Positions 25,701 through 40,700 of a stretch of 64,000 nucleotides of DNA are shown here, one piece after another. Below the pieces are notes generated by a model that saw only the letters and a list, made by a program, of their open reading frames with translations, made no database searches and was not told where the DNA came from. The position numbers and the translations under genes are program-made. The DNA is from Lagopus muta (taxonomy: Eukaryota; Chordata; Aves; Galliformes; Phasianidae), in contig NC_064437.1 in assembly GCF_023343835.1 (NCBI RefSeq), positions 51,224,972-51,288,971 on the forward strand, written 5' to 3'. Each line of letters begins with the position of its first letter. Position 1 is the stretch's first letter.

Positions 25701-28700
25701 GTTGAGGAAGAAGTAGCTCACCCTGTCTGTAAGTATTTTGCACTGCAACAAAATTGGTTGTATCAAATTTGGGATGTTTTCCCATTATCAAGAGATCTAA
25801 ATATATGTGCTATGAGGAGATCTTTTACTATGAATGTGACTTTAAAAGCTACCCATCTTTTTCAGCACAGAGTTTCTTGGAAATAAGGTTTTATAATGCT
25901 TTATGTTGTGAGACTGTCTGAAATTGCTCACGAGTTTTGTGCAACTCTTGTTTTATGTGCCTGTTTCAGACTGAATACTACTATAAAATAGTTTTTAAAA
26001 TAGTCTTTAATTATTCTTAAAATGCATTTCACTACACATTTCAACCCTTACGTTGTTTCGTAGGATCTAAATGCTGTGGCCTTCAGATTTAAAGATAAAG
26101 AACGACCACGAGGTTATACATCAAAGCTTGGAGGAATGTTGCACGTGAGTGATATTTTTGCTTGTTTTTAAAAAATCTTGTATTTTGGATAATATATTAA
26201 TCATGTACCAGTATGTTTAACCGTGCTCCACATTAATGCAGGCATTGCAAAGTTCTTTTGTACTTGAGTTTAGGAAGTTAATATGCCACGTAGCTCTTGC
26301 CACTCAGCAAGTTACATTTTCTTCACACTCTACCATTTTATACTGTTGTACCTGGTAGAAGTGGTATTACAACTGGAGTTGCTATTTGATTTGCTTCAGT
26401 GTTTTTTAACACACAGGTATTTTGTCATTCTCTGCCTACCTGACAGCTAAATGTTCTTTAGAGAAATAAAATTTTAATGTAAACCCAAGTACTGTACTAA
26501 ATGCTTCTATACATAATAATGTTGGAATACTGCAGTAAGCAGAAGTGTTAAGATGGCAAACTTAAAATGTTTGACTCTTTTAACATTATTCTGTGTTGGT
26601 ACTGAAAGGATCTTAGAAAATTCACTTCCCTCTTTTTGCGCTGAAGTAAGTTGGTTTTGCGTTCAGCAGAACTCACTGTACAACTTCTGTAGATTGCAGC
26701 CATTCTCCATTGCACATCTAATATCTACGCATACAGAGAAGCATTTTTTATTTCTTTGCAGGAATTCCTGTGTATTTCCTATAGCTTTCATTTGTAATAT
26801 CTAAAATATTAGTTTTTATTTTAGAATTGTCTTTCTGTTTACTAAAAACATTAAACAGCTGTTAGCATTTAGGTGGATATTTTAAAAAGCTCTTGTTTGG
26901 GATGCCATTTCTTGATTTTTGCTCTGCTAAATGCAGAAAATGTCTTTAAGAAGCGAATTTTTTCTGTCTCTAAAACAGACTTTCAGTGGTTTTTATATGT
27001 TGGATAATTTCTGATCGATTTCTGATTACTGGCTTGAAAAATCAGGCCAGGAAGTTGACAGCAGTATTCCAAAGATCAGAATAACGAATCAGGACAGTAT
27101 TTTTTATCTCTTGCTGTGCTTTGCAGTACAAATGGTAATGTTGATTCTGGTATTAATTGCTTAAGCACAAATTGAAAAATACCTGTTCTGATTCTAATTC
27201 TGTGCTTTTTTTCTGAGTTCTACTAAGTTCGCATTACGAAGTAACCAAGCTAGGTCTATTGCATGGTGATTTCTTATGCTTACAAAAAAGTGTTTTTCAT
27301 AACTTGGAGAACCTATGTAAGTTAGTGTAAGGAAATGCAATGTTGTTATACGTTTGTCAAAAGGATTTAGAAGAAAAAAAAAGTAGAAGTTCTATGTAAA
27401 AAACAAAAACAACAGTTGTGGTTGTATAATGAATCACTGCTAAACTCTTCTGTTGAATTACATTTCCTGTTTGTCTTATAAGCTTCATGCTTTCCAGATA
27501 GTTGTTCCCTGGCTCGCTGTACTCTTGGAATTTTTCTTTTCTTTCTTTCTTTTTTTTTTTTTTTTTTTTTTTTTTAATGTTCTTTATCATTTTTAAGATT
27601 TCATTTGAATTTGATGCATGTAGGTCAATTCAGGTCAGAATATAATGTTCCCAAAATAAAACAGACTTTCTGAAACATAATCAGAGAGTGGTTGAGATTA
27701 GGAGGAGTGTCTGGAGATAATCTTACCATTTAATTCTAATGCTAGAATTAAAATTGAGTAAATGTGTATAGTACTTTTAGATATTTGAAAGATGCTCTTC
27801 ATAAATTATAAAACCTCTTGAATTCTTGGGAAAATTCTTAGAAAAAGACCCTTTTTTTTGTTTGTTTGCTTGCTTCATTATGTTTTGCTTTCCCAAACAC
27901 TGATTACTTGGTGTTCTTCGATCTTTAAAAATATCCTCCAGGGGTCAGCATTTACCATGTTATTTTTACTTTAGTTCAAAACAGTATTTAGAGATAGGTG
28001 ACTTTCTATATTGAAACATGCAATATTTCAAGAGGGAAATCTAGTAATACGCATTATGTAGAATTAACAGTATAGGAAAAATATGGTCTGCATAATCAGA
28101 ATATTCTCACTCTTGTTTAGTTTTAAGAGTGATTTAAAGAGGTCTTTGGAAGTTTGAAGTTGATACGGGTTAAAGCTACAGTTTTAATGTCCTTTACATT
28201 TTACATTGCTGTTCTTTTTTTTGTGCTTAGTTTTTTATTCATCTCTATGTTTGTTCTCTGTTTTTCAGTATTATCCCATAGAAGAAGTATTGGCTGCTGA
28301 ATATTTGCTTGAAGAATTCAGGCCTGATTTAATAGAGATGGTATTGGATAAACTGAGACCAGAAAACATTCGGTAAGTTTAATTGGGTCATATTTTAACC
28401 CAAGTCTTGTGAGAAAGGCAAAGAAGTAATGGAAATACAAGTTCTTAGGTGTCTCTCGCAGCTCCAGAGTAAATGTTGCTGTAAAAGAGACAGCAGTTCT
28501 GTGTGTTAATGAGCCTTCTTTCTGCTCTCCATTGGAGATAGGTAAGTGTCCTGTACAGCCAAAACCATCCTTTTGGTCTTTTCTATGCACGATGTTTTCC
28601 TCAGACTGAAACTGTTTTTAGGAAGATAATTATTCAGAATAGCTCAACTGTTACCGAGGAAAAAGCTTAGTAAAAGTTAACCTGCATCACTTAAATTCTG

Positions 28701-31700
28701 GGGTATTTTTTAACATAATGCTGCAGTCCTTTTTATTTAGACCTATTTCTGGAAATCTGTTAAGAGGATGGCTTTTATCTACTGTGCATGTGTTCCCAGG
28801 CTTTGTGCAGACTAATAGAGCCTCTACAAGCAAATCAATTTACGTGGGTAGAAATAGCTGCATCTTTAGCTGCTAAAATCTCCCAGGCTTCCAGAACATC
28901 TCTTTGATGCAAGTGACCGTGCTGTATGCGCGCTTTCTTTGTAGCTTCAATGTGTTGAAGATTCCAGGACTCAGCAGATGGTCAGATCAGGTGTTGAAAG
29001 GAAAGGAAGAAGCTTCTCTCTTCTGTGCTTTGGAGGACCCTCTGTAATCACCCAAGCAGAGTGAAAAAGAGAGGCTTCATAAAGAACAGACGTACTTAGT
29101 GTATTTGAATAGTTGAACGAGAGTGGTATGATACAGATGAGAGAAGTGGGTGCACTGAAACACATACTTTGACAAAAGATGATGTACAAATGGGGGAATC
29201 TGGAAGTGCCAGAGAAAAAAAATTGGGCGGGCTAACAAAGGGAGTGTTAGTGGACAGGGAGGAAGGGCCTGGCAAATGGTTAACACTGAGAGGAGAAACT
29301 TGGGACAGCAAAGGTGGCAATGGAAATCATGGGGTAATTTGAGCAGAGTTATAGGTAGGTCTTGAGGACTGTTACCTAATTAAAAGATGAAGAAGAAAGG
29401 CTGTCTGCTGAAGAGATGAGAAGGGAGTAGGAATTGGTTGTAGTAGGCAGAGCTGGACTTATGAGAAAAGACTAAAAGAAAAGAATATATCAGTACTCCT
29501 TAGCAGGGGTATTAAAGTGAGAGTCATGAAAACATTGCATAGAGGTGTCAGAAAAGGAGACTGAGATGGAGCAGCAGCAGAAGTAGTGGGACCAAATTTG
29601 GAGAAACTGAACAGAAAAACATATGCCAATTGTGATACAGTCTATGAAAGGCAAACTTGTTAAGCAAATCTTGCTATTTTTTTTTCTGCTTTCTGTAAAC
29701 ATGTACTTAAATATATAAATTATTACCTTTTTCCCCGTACAACTTCTATTTCAATTCTTAAGGAAGAGAAATACTCTAGAGATACTTAATAAGATGCCAG
29801 TGCCACATCTTTGCTTGATCTACCAATGCAGTTGGAAGTTGTGTGATAAATGTAAGGTGCTGTATGATACAAAGAAAAAGGTCTTAATAAGCATCTGAAA
29901 TGAAATTCTCGTAAATTTCTTCATGCCTTAGCTTGCAGTCTATGAAAATCATGTCAATTCAAATCAATTGGGATATTTTAAAATATAAAATTAGTTGCTG
30001 TAGCACTGAGTGCTGTGGAAATAAAATTTCAATAATTCTGCTCGTTTAGAGAAGGATCTAAGTATTGGAAAGAGAAGATCAGGTTGTGCCTGGAGTAAAA
30101 CAGACAAAATATCAGTTGCTTCTCAGTCATCTGTTCTGTAATATATCCATCCATTTATCCACATAACAAATTGATGTGTTTGTCACTTAATGCAATCTAG
30201 TTACGAGAAAGGGAGAGAGCATATCAAGGCTTTGTGAGCCATAACCATACTAGCACTTTGGAGCCTGTTTTTTTTTTTTCTTTCAGTTTAGCTATAAGTT
30301 GTTGCAACATGATGTTGCTTATGATTCTGTGTGTCAGTGTTACAGTTCTTGAACACCTTTTAGAATGTTTTAGAAGCTAGTCGTGTTTAAAAAAAGGTGA
30401 TTTTTTTTGTCTTTTTGAGTGTGCTTTATATACAGTTCTTGAAGTGATGTATGTAGAAGGACAGTGAGGCACACGTTCATATATGACAAACTCCCGTGTA
30501 TTCATTCAGTTTATGCTTCAAATTAGTTTATTTTTTAAAAACAGTATATTTGAAATCATTGGATAAACTCTAATAGAATTGAATTATCATCTGTATTTGC
30601 AGATACCATGGGGTTCTGCTGTTTCTGGGAGTATACTGGAAATGATAAAATAAATGGAGCTGCCTGTGTCGGTGACAGCAGTTGCCATAGTAATTAATGC
30701 CCTTTAAAGAAGCGCCAATATTTTTGTATGTGGGTGTGCATCTATGTGTAATGTGCGTGGGATACTACAACTGAAGGTTTAGTACTTGGAGAGAGTGCAT
30801 TTTGAACAAGTGAAACTTGAAAGAAAATATCCAGGTTTCCTTTTCTGTTGTATTAAATACTTCTATTTTGAATCTATTTTCATGTTCATCCTAATTCCTG
30901 AAAATTAGATACCAAGGCTTACTGTAATACAAAGGCTGCTTTTACTAAGTGATGGGGAATATGTAATACATCTGCTCTTAAAGCTTAGCCAGAATTTCCA
31001 CACAAATTTGAATTCTAGTTGTTCTTAGAATTTTTGCTTTGTATAAACTGTCTTGCAGTGGTTAAGTTTTCCTTGGTTTGACACACTGCTTCATGTCATG
31101 GATTTATTATTTGCTTTTCATAATGTTTTTGGAATTTACCTGCATTAAGGACTTTTCTTGGCATATCTATATTGGGGTAGCTGTGTTCATAGAGACTGCT
31201 TTGAAAGAAAATAGTTTAGATTTTTGACCATGTTATTTTCTTAACAAGTTGAGTTTTTAAAAAGTGTGGAAAAATAACTGTACTCACAGATGGTAGCAAG
31301 TATCCATATGTTCTTCTCTTTGATTGAGCCGTAACAGGAAATTGTTATATTCTTCTCCTGCCCCCACACATTACTTGATGCATTTAGTAGCTTAATTTCC
31401 CCAAGAGAGAAACCTTTTTAAGAACCAAGTATAATTTTTACTTGTTCAAACTGCGTTGGGTTTTGCCAGCCATCTGTGAAGATAAGGCATGTGTCACAAT
31501 CTTAGCTGAAAAAGATAATTTTCCTGTTGTTTCCAATACATTTTTTCCCCCATCATCTGCAGTATAAATGCTCTTATTAAAAGTTAAGAAGTTAGTGACT
31601 CATCAGGTTAAGCAACTAAAGAACTTTTCTTCTGGATTATACATAGTCTCTTTTTCTTTCTTGATATCCAAAGAGCAGCATTAGCAGAATCCTAGAGTGA

Positions 31701-34700
31701 AGAAAAATAAAATGAGTGCCAAAAACGTTGATAGAGAAATTTCTAGGGGACTGAATTTCACATTGAACAAGTAGTTGTTTCAGAACAGTTCCTGATGTTC
31801 ATCCCTGCAGATAAACAAGTTAGAAATATTGTGTGTATGTCAGAGTTGTTTGTTTGTTTGCATTAAGTTTGATGAAACATTTTGAAAATCATGTGTTGTG
31901 TCCCATCACAAATTATGCTTTCATAGAGACACAGCACGTGACTGAATAACTGTGAACTTCAACGGATTGCATATTCAAGGAAGTACATAGAGAAGGAAAT
32001 TGTGTTGTAGATTCAGCTGCATTTCTTTTTCATGAGTGGCTCACAGTTCTGATTGTACTTGTTTATTATGAACTGCTTACAACATACTTAATCTAAAGGT
32101 TGCCTATTTTACATTTCTGGTGAGCTTCAGCGCTGTCTTAAACCATAGGATGTTCATTGTTCAACACTTCGTCACGTCATAGGAATGAAAAGGAGTGATT
32201 GGGAACTTCAAAGATGCATCATGATACATTTAAATGACTGCACAGGATTCTATTTCTACACGTGGTGCTTCTTTCTCCCCTTTTTCTGTCCTGCTGTTCT
32301 TTGCTGTAGGTGCTTGATTTAGGTGCTTGAGTTACAAGCACATCAAACACTTTTATGTTTGTTTTATGTGGCTATGGGCTTTTTTTTTTTTTTTTTTTGA
32401 GGGAGAGCTCAAAATGTTGCTATTTATTCCAGTGGTGACTCAAGGTATAGGGAGGGCAGGAGGATCCCATGAAGCAGCACTACTGATAAAGCTTGCTGCT
32501 ACAATTTCATTTTCTATACGTTGACCAGGTAGAATTATTCTTAGCTCTTTAAAGCAGCAACTGTATGGGTTCTTACATTGTTACTACATTCCTCACTCTT
32601 CTCCAGGATACTGATGATCAAGCAGTAGCATGAAAGACATTTGTGTATTATGGCACACCTTTGTCTAGCTTCTCAATCCACATCATTATTGGAATTTTAT
32701 CAGGATAATCTTTTAGCTTAAGACTTTGTTTGAATTTCAGGATGGCAGAAAAGGCCTGGTAGGTAGCTATGAAATTTTAATGGATGTTATGTTTTTTTTA
32801 CAGTCTCTTAGCAACTTCATCTATACGGGCTAGAGCTTTTGCTCACCAGCTGTCCAAGTTAAAATGCGGAGCAGAGAATATTCCTATGGCTTGTTTTTAT
32901 GTAAACACCAATCTCTGTAATGGATTTTGCCTTGTTCACTGAGATGGTGTCTGCTATTCTGCAAGAGTAAATATTCTCTGGAACTAAAGTGCTTAGCTCT
33001 TTGCTGAGTATTTATAAAAAAAGAAACAATACCAAGTAAAAGAAAAAATAGATATAACATGCAAACACTTTAGAAACTGTCATAATACGAAGTTGCAACA
33101 AAAATGTTAACCAATTCTATTGCTGTTTACAATGAGACATGAAATATATCTTTCTAAGATGAATGTCCAGGTTTGGACATCTCAGCGCTGTTGAAGAAAA
33201 GCAGGGGGTATTCTGTATTTGTGTCTGTTCACATACTCATGCTAATCATGTGGCTACCCTGAGGTAATTGTCTGTATCACTGAAACATGAGATTTGATTA
33301 CTGCTGTTTAGTGTGTCTGTTTCAAAATGAGCAGCACAAGTGCTCCTTCAGTTCAGATCTACTGCTAGAGAATGTTTTTAAATCCCATGTCATTCTGAGA
33401 TGCATTTCTCATTTAAATGCATCTAATGCTAGCTATTGTCTAGTGACGTTTTTATCCCACTCCCATCCTGCTGCTTGAAATGCAAAATAGAGGTTAAATT
33501 ACAATAATTTGAAAATCTTGCTAATGGAGGAGTCTTGAACTTAATACAACAGGATTCTTCGACCTTGTTGGATCATTTAGCCATTTACGTATATGCATTA
33601 GATGAATAAGGAGGAATAAGAAGATAAACATTTACAGTATTAATATTCCACGTATTTAAACTTTTCAGAGTATTGCAAAATTCATCCCAGATGTATTTTC
33701 CAGTAGAACATTTATAAAGTCAAGTACTATAGTTTGAGATATGTCCACATGAGTGTTTGATTTCTGCCTCTTTGCCTTACTCGTTAAAAATACACAACAG
33801 AATGTTGCTAGCCTGTGGCTACTGTGCTGTTGAAGAACACTTGTACTGTATAAGTTTAGACACTTTAACATGTGCTTTAGCCATCTGCACAACATTTGAC
33901 AAAGTTTGTTACTGTGCAATCCAGCATTTAGTGGTCACCAAATGTATGTGGGAGATAACTGTGTTTACCTCTTTCTGGCCATCTCAGAATTCTATGTATT
34001 TCTGTTGAGTACTCTTTCATGTTGTTATAGGCAGCTTAAAAGAATTCAAGGAGTATACACATCATTGCTTGGTACCTGTTCTGAAGACTGTACACTTCCG
34101 GTTTTCTTTATTCTGGACTTGTAATCTCACATTTTTTTCCTCTGGGTTTCTAACAGTGTAATCCTGTAGTATTTATTGATTGTGGAATATGTTGACTTCA
34201 TCTTCATAAACAAACAAAACAAATGTCAATTTAAAAATGAAAACCACCATTAGTCACTTCATTCTTTCTGAAGAAGGTCTCGGGGACTGTTTTCCTTGTT
34301 TTCTGGAACAAGGACAAAGCCTAAGAAACAGGAATGGATTACAGCAGTCGTGTATAACTCTAGGTTGTAACGCTTGAAGAAAAAATGGTAAAATTAAATT
34401 ATGCTGATGGCTATAGTGTGTAGTTCTGTGTATTTATCGTCACTATCTAAATTGTCCTTTAATTGTCCAGGGGCCATTTCCACAAATAAATGCATGCTAA
34501 TGATGGAACAGAAATAGTGCTTTGAATAATTTCTCAGTTTTTCCCAGATACATTCATGCCAAAGTGCTTTGTCTTTTTGTTTTTAGAGTTGCAATAGTGT
34601 CCAAGTCTTTTGAAGGAAAAACTGATCGAACTGAAGACTGGTATGGAACACAATACAAGCAAGAAGCAATTTCTGATGAAGTTATTAAGGCATGTTAAAA

Positions 34701-37700
34701 CATTAAATGTATTCCACTATGTCCAAATGAAAGACAGTGGTGAATCTTAGTCTAATTTTCCCTCTAGGGGAAGGAAAAACCCTGAAATCTGCTCTGTGTA
34801 TAGTACAAAAAATATGCAATGAGTCTGTTTAACTGAGGATCTTATGTTGCTCTTTACATTTAAATTTCTTACGTTGAACATACTCATTTTAATGGTCTTA
34901 AGCCATATAAAGTTTTAATGTGGAGAATGTTACACAGTTTTTCTATGAAAAGTCCATAATATGCAGTGGCTACTTCTCAATTTTAAAAACTTTGTGCTTA
35001 CATCTATTAAATGTTGATGAACTATTCTGTTAAGAAAGGGATGTTTTTACAACTGTTGTATGTAACTGTGTTTCTGAAATTGATCTTTGCAAGTTACAAA
35101 ATGAGCATATTAATTGAACTTATAAAAATCAAAGCTCTAGCAATGAAAGTGAGCAAATCCTTATTGAGTCTTGCTACTGATTACTACTACTTCTGAAAGA
35201 GAGGACTAAATATGCTCTAAAGCTATACTGGAGCTGCCTAACATGCTTTGAATAGACCCTGCTTGGGAACGTATCACTTCGTGTAGGTTGATCGTGCCTT
35301 TGTTCTTGATTTAAAGTTTTTGCTTATGCATTTAGTGTGATGCCTTCACTTAGTAGTAGCAGAAAAGGTGAGACGCAGAACCCTTGTACTAGAAACTTTA
35401 AAAAATATATATATTTTTTTTTCTTTTGTCACCTTCCTCCTGAGCTCTTCATCCTACCCCGTTCCCCAGATTTTTGTTTTTTCCAGTTACCTTGCTAGAA
35501 TTTACACACAAGCTAGTGGAGTGTATTCCTCAGTCTTCTGTTACAGCAGAAAAGCAATAAGTGTATGTAATATATGTATGCATACATATAGTATATATGT
35601 ATGTTATATATATTATTTAAGCAGAAATTTTTCTTAGCCTTATCGTTCTTACTATTTGTCTAGAAATGGCAAAATGCTGACTTGAATGGGAAATTCAAGC
35701 TTCCAATGAAGAATGAGTTCATTCCTACTAACTTTGAGATTTTACCATTGGAAAAAGATGCAACTCAGTACCCTGCCCTTGTCAAGGTAAGGTATCTGTA
35801 TCTTTTCTGTTTGCTTGCTAACCTTCGGGAAGTTAGCAGTTAAGTTTGCAGCGTGTTTTTTAAAATAGAAGTCATATCATATGCCAGAACATGATTTAAA
35901 AAATAGAAATCTTCTAGGTATTGCTAGACAATAGAAAGTCCTTTCGTACTGAACTTTGGATTATGGCTGCTTGGGTTCCTATGAAAATGAATCTTCAGGC
36001 AACTTGAACTCTTGTCCTTTTGGAAGTGTGTTAAAAGTTAATAGAAATAGTATTGAAACTGTTGATCCAGCAGAAGGTTGACTGCCCATCTTGTATTTTT
36101 TGAGCAGTGTTCAGTAAATTGAGGGTGCAGACAAGGCTATCGGTTTGTAACTGTGCGTGAGGAAAGCTTGCAATTGCACGGAGACAGAAAGATGTAAACA
36201 TAAATATCACTCCCCAGTCTCCTGGAAATTTTATCATCATTTAATAATCTCAATTTGTCTAGCAAATCTCAGTATTTGAAAAATTAAGGACTACTTCAAG
36301 ATACTGGCATGTACTTGTCTTTGCTGATAATGCTCATCTCTGCTCTGGGCTTAGTTGGAGGTTAAATAGGAAAAGCTCTTCAGTTATGTGTCGTGCTTCA
36401 GCTTGAATACTAAATTAATTCAGAAACACTTTTATGCACATTAGATTAATATAAGTCTACTTTAGTGCAAAGAGATCCTTCAGGAAAACGTATTTGTTCT
36501 GCACAGGGCACTTTAGGCATATACTTGAAGCACTCTTATTAACAGAGGAGGACTTTGAGTTTATATTAATGTTCTTCCTGAACTGAAACCCTAAACCTCA
36601 GCAGGGACAAATACTACAGCTCTAGTAAGTAGCACTAATTGGTTTGCTACAGAAACTTGATGGTCCTTCAGTGTCTCTGTAGCAACTAAGCAATTGATTT
36701 GCACAAAAGCTCTGCTTTCATTACTTTAGAAATGTATTTGCTATTGGTTTTTCCTTTGCCTTTAAAATACTTTTTGAGGGGGAGTGTTTTTAACCTTCTG
36801 TACTTGATAAAATAGCTATCTCATATATTTTGCCTACATCTCTTCTATTTTGTCACCAGCTGTATGTCTGTGCTGTTTTCTTTCTGTGGGCCCTGGCATT
36901 TGTCTGACCCCATAGCAAATCATTACAAGAATTGGATCAGCAGAGATACGCTATTGCATCAAGTCTCCAGCACTGTAGTCAGTTTATGCAATGTGTCCTA
37001 CATTGTGTAATAGAGTAATAGTCGTTTAATAGAAGAAATATTTGTCAGAGAGATAAGCTGTAATCTTGCTGCTTAGTATGAGTGGAATATTATGTGCTGT
37101 GCTGTAAGGTGTGGGACTTAGTTCTTTAAAGTAGAAAGGAGAAGGAAAATACCATGGCAGATCTCTGAGAAGCAAAGAACATCTGCTCAAAAATATGAGA
37201 AAGAGAAATATCTTTATACTTAAAAAATAGAGCTCTCACGTGTGGCAATAATAGAAAAGATGTTAGGGAGATGAAGTTAGAATAGACAATGTATTTATTT
37301 CATAATGTTTGTGGGAGAAAAAAGGAATAAGCGAGGTGGTTCTGATTCTTTTTTTTCTGCTGGGAGATTTCTCTAAATGTTTTTGGTGATAGATCTTCTA
37401 ATTTCCATCTAGTTTAACTACTCTTTAAAATACATTGCTTTTTTTCTTACCATTGCTACTTTAAAGCAATGTGCTGTGAATTAATCACTTTTACTAAGAG
37501 CATTAAATATACAATTACACCCTTTGTATAAAACATGCATCAATGTGCTGCTGTAATCTCCTTGGTGTTGTCCCCATGATGGCACTTCTTAATGTCTGCA
37601 GCAGCAGACAGTTCTGTTTGAGCATTCGTGCTCTGGAGCAATTGTTCCCAGGATGACCATAAGCTCGTTCACAATGTTACAGCTGTGTAACTGCATGTGA

Positions 37701-40700
37701 AAGTGCTTTATGGTTAAGAAGGTAGCCTTAATAAGTGATGGATGTATATGCCAACTGACATAGAAAAAATGTGAATTTAAGGAGACAACACTGACATTTG
37801 AAGTAAATGACTTTTTAAAAAAATTGTTACATGTATTACAGTTAGAATTTAGGTGACTTAACCTCTTTTCTTGACACAGGACACTGCTATGAGTAAACTG
37901 TGGTTCAAGCAAGATGACAAATTCTTTTTGCCGAAGGCTTGTCTCAACTTTGAGTTTTTCAGGTATGCAATGTTAAATAATTAACAAAAATTTATCTCAG
38001 AAAACATCTTATTTGTTGTGAATCTGCATTTCTGTGATTAAAAACTCTTCCATGTACTGTGGCTTTAAAGTGGTTGTCCTTACCTGGTGTAATGTGCAGT
38101 GAGAGTGAGACAGCAGGAAGGCCCATGAAAAGAAATTTTGTTTGCTATACCTAAAGTGCGTCTGCTAGTAACACCTGCATGGAGTTTTGCAATACAACTT
38201 TTTAAGAATGGGTGTGGCTGCTTTTTTGCACTGATGACTAAATGAGAAAAGTTCAAAGGTAATATTCTTTCTAAAATGCTATTCTGATATTTTTATTAAT
38301 ATTCAAGTTCTGTTTCCACTCGCATAATGCTATCCAGTATAAAGTTTATAATTGTTGGATTTTGCTTAATTTACATCAGTAACTGTTTGGATGAACACCT
38401 CTGCATTATCAGTGAATGTGTGATTCTTACTTCAGTATGCATGACTGAGTGCTGTAATGTTAATTCTGGTCTTGCATTACCTTTTTTTTTTTTTTTTTTT
38501 AAATTAACATGAGAACAACATAACTTGTCAGGGCTCTGGATTGTTGGGAGTAATAATTTCTAACTTTTGAATTTAATGTGCAAGTTCACTGCTGTCCTCA
38601 GAGTATAGTAATTTCTGTGTTGGATTTTGGAAAATGAAAATAATTTCAGGATCTCTTCCTTTGGCCAGGTTACTGATATTGCTGGAGCTGCTGTTATATG
38701 GGCTCTGATAGATTCTCATAGACGAGCTGTTGAGTCCTTCTGAGTGACGCCAATTTTTTTTTCCCTACAAGCCCTTGGCAGAATTTTATACTGAGGGTTT
38801 TTTCAGAGTGTCAGAACTAGTGCTAGGAAAAATGGGTTGTGTAGGCATTTCCTCTTTCATTTTTCTTTAGAAACTACAACACAAACATTTTGATTGTTTT
38901 GCCTTTGATATGTCAGGGCATGGAAGATCAAAATGGTGTCTGCTTGTATCTTATTCAGGGAACAACAATACAATACTTCTGTTCACACCCAGTGGATTTT
39001 CACTGGACTGTGTGTGGCTGAAATCCCAAATAGGATTTTATTGATGGAGGCTGCGTTTGTGTGTATTCCAACAAATTTCAAATGAGCTATGAAGGATTCA
39101 ATTTCTAAAGCAGTTTTTGGCAGATTAAAAGATAGTAACAAATTTTATGTAGAGCACACAAGGGTATAAGTATGTGCACATATGCACAGTATGGTGACAG
39201 CTCTTCCCAGTCAGACTTGTACTTTTGTCTCACACCACAGACTGCTTCAGTAGGGTAGGAAAAATGACGGAGATTTCTACTGCCTGTCAGCCCTGATCAT
39301 CACAGATCGTTGGAAGAATTCCTGACTCAGATGTTCCAGCAATAACTGCTGTGTAGATTTTTTTTTTTTTAAAAGATGAAGTTGATGAGGGTGACTTCTC
39401 CCTCAAATGTATAACTTCATTAGGGGCTGTCTGAATATATGAATCTCCTTAAGTTGCCAAGTTTGAAAACTGAAAATCCTAAGGTAGGGGCACTGTGCAA
39501 GGCTTGTATTAAAGAAACAAAACAGTGAAGTCTTCTGACATGGGAATTACTGTCCAGCTTAAAAGGCGATTAAAAAGCTTTTGCTTTCATGTGAATTATG
39601 ACTTGAGAACTCAATGCGCACCCCTCTTTACAAAGGTGCAAAACAATGTTATGCGCAATTGCTGTGAAAACCTTCTAAAGGTTATAACACCTGCCCATCA
39701 TTTCTCGTGTTTTGGAGAGATGGATGTTAAAATACAGCGCTAGTTATATTTGACCTACTTAAGCATATGTGCTATCTTCCAATTTAAAAAACATTTTAAA
39801 TAATTTGAGTGCCTTTGATTAAAAACAATAGCTCGTAAGATGACCTTCTATCAACACTTCACTGTTGACACTGATTTTGACACATGCAGCTTGCTGAAAC
39901 AGGAAAAATATTTAAGATATTTTTCAATCAGTCTATGTTTATGGCTTTTTCTTCCTCAAGTCCAGTTAAAAAAAAAAAGGTAGACTAAGAATAAGCATTT
40001 ATTTACAAAGTTATCAGTAGTAAAAAACAACTACCAGAACAGTGTTGTTATAATTCTTTCTGATATTTTTCATTGAACAACTATTTAGTAGTCTACATTA
40101 TTTTTGAAATTCCCTGTTGGCCGTGGCCAACTAATAGAAAAGAATATAATGAATTTGTGGGGGGGTATAAGATAGGACTGTCCTACATCTTGCTTTGAAT
40201 TCAGTCTTAATTAAAAATAAATAAATCTGTATTAATTGGATTTGCATCACTGGGCATAAAAAAAAATTGCTCAGTTTGGAAAACTTACTTTAGGGAGAAA
40301 GCAGATAGCAGAGTCCTGTTCTTTTGGTGACATTTACTTCAGTTATTGAAGCCCAACCCAGAATAATTAACACAGTATTAGTAAAACAACATAGCCTACA
40401 TCTTAAAGTTATCAGCAGGTACAGTGCTGGTGATGTGGTCTGTCTTTGCTTTATTTTGTTGATACTGTTGAATGCTGTCAAATACCCAATCCTGATAGCA
40501 ATTGGTCTTCAATACTACAGGTTATTTTTGGGAACTTGGTAATGAATTTACGTGTACTTAAGAAGCATTAGGAACAAATACCCAACAAATAAGTTGTATT
40601 GCCTTTGCTATCTTTAAACATCTCAGGTATTTAACAAACATCAGTACAGTTGAAATATGGCTTGAGTCTTTGAGTTGCATTTCTTCTTGAGAACTTTGTA

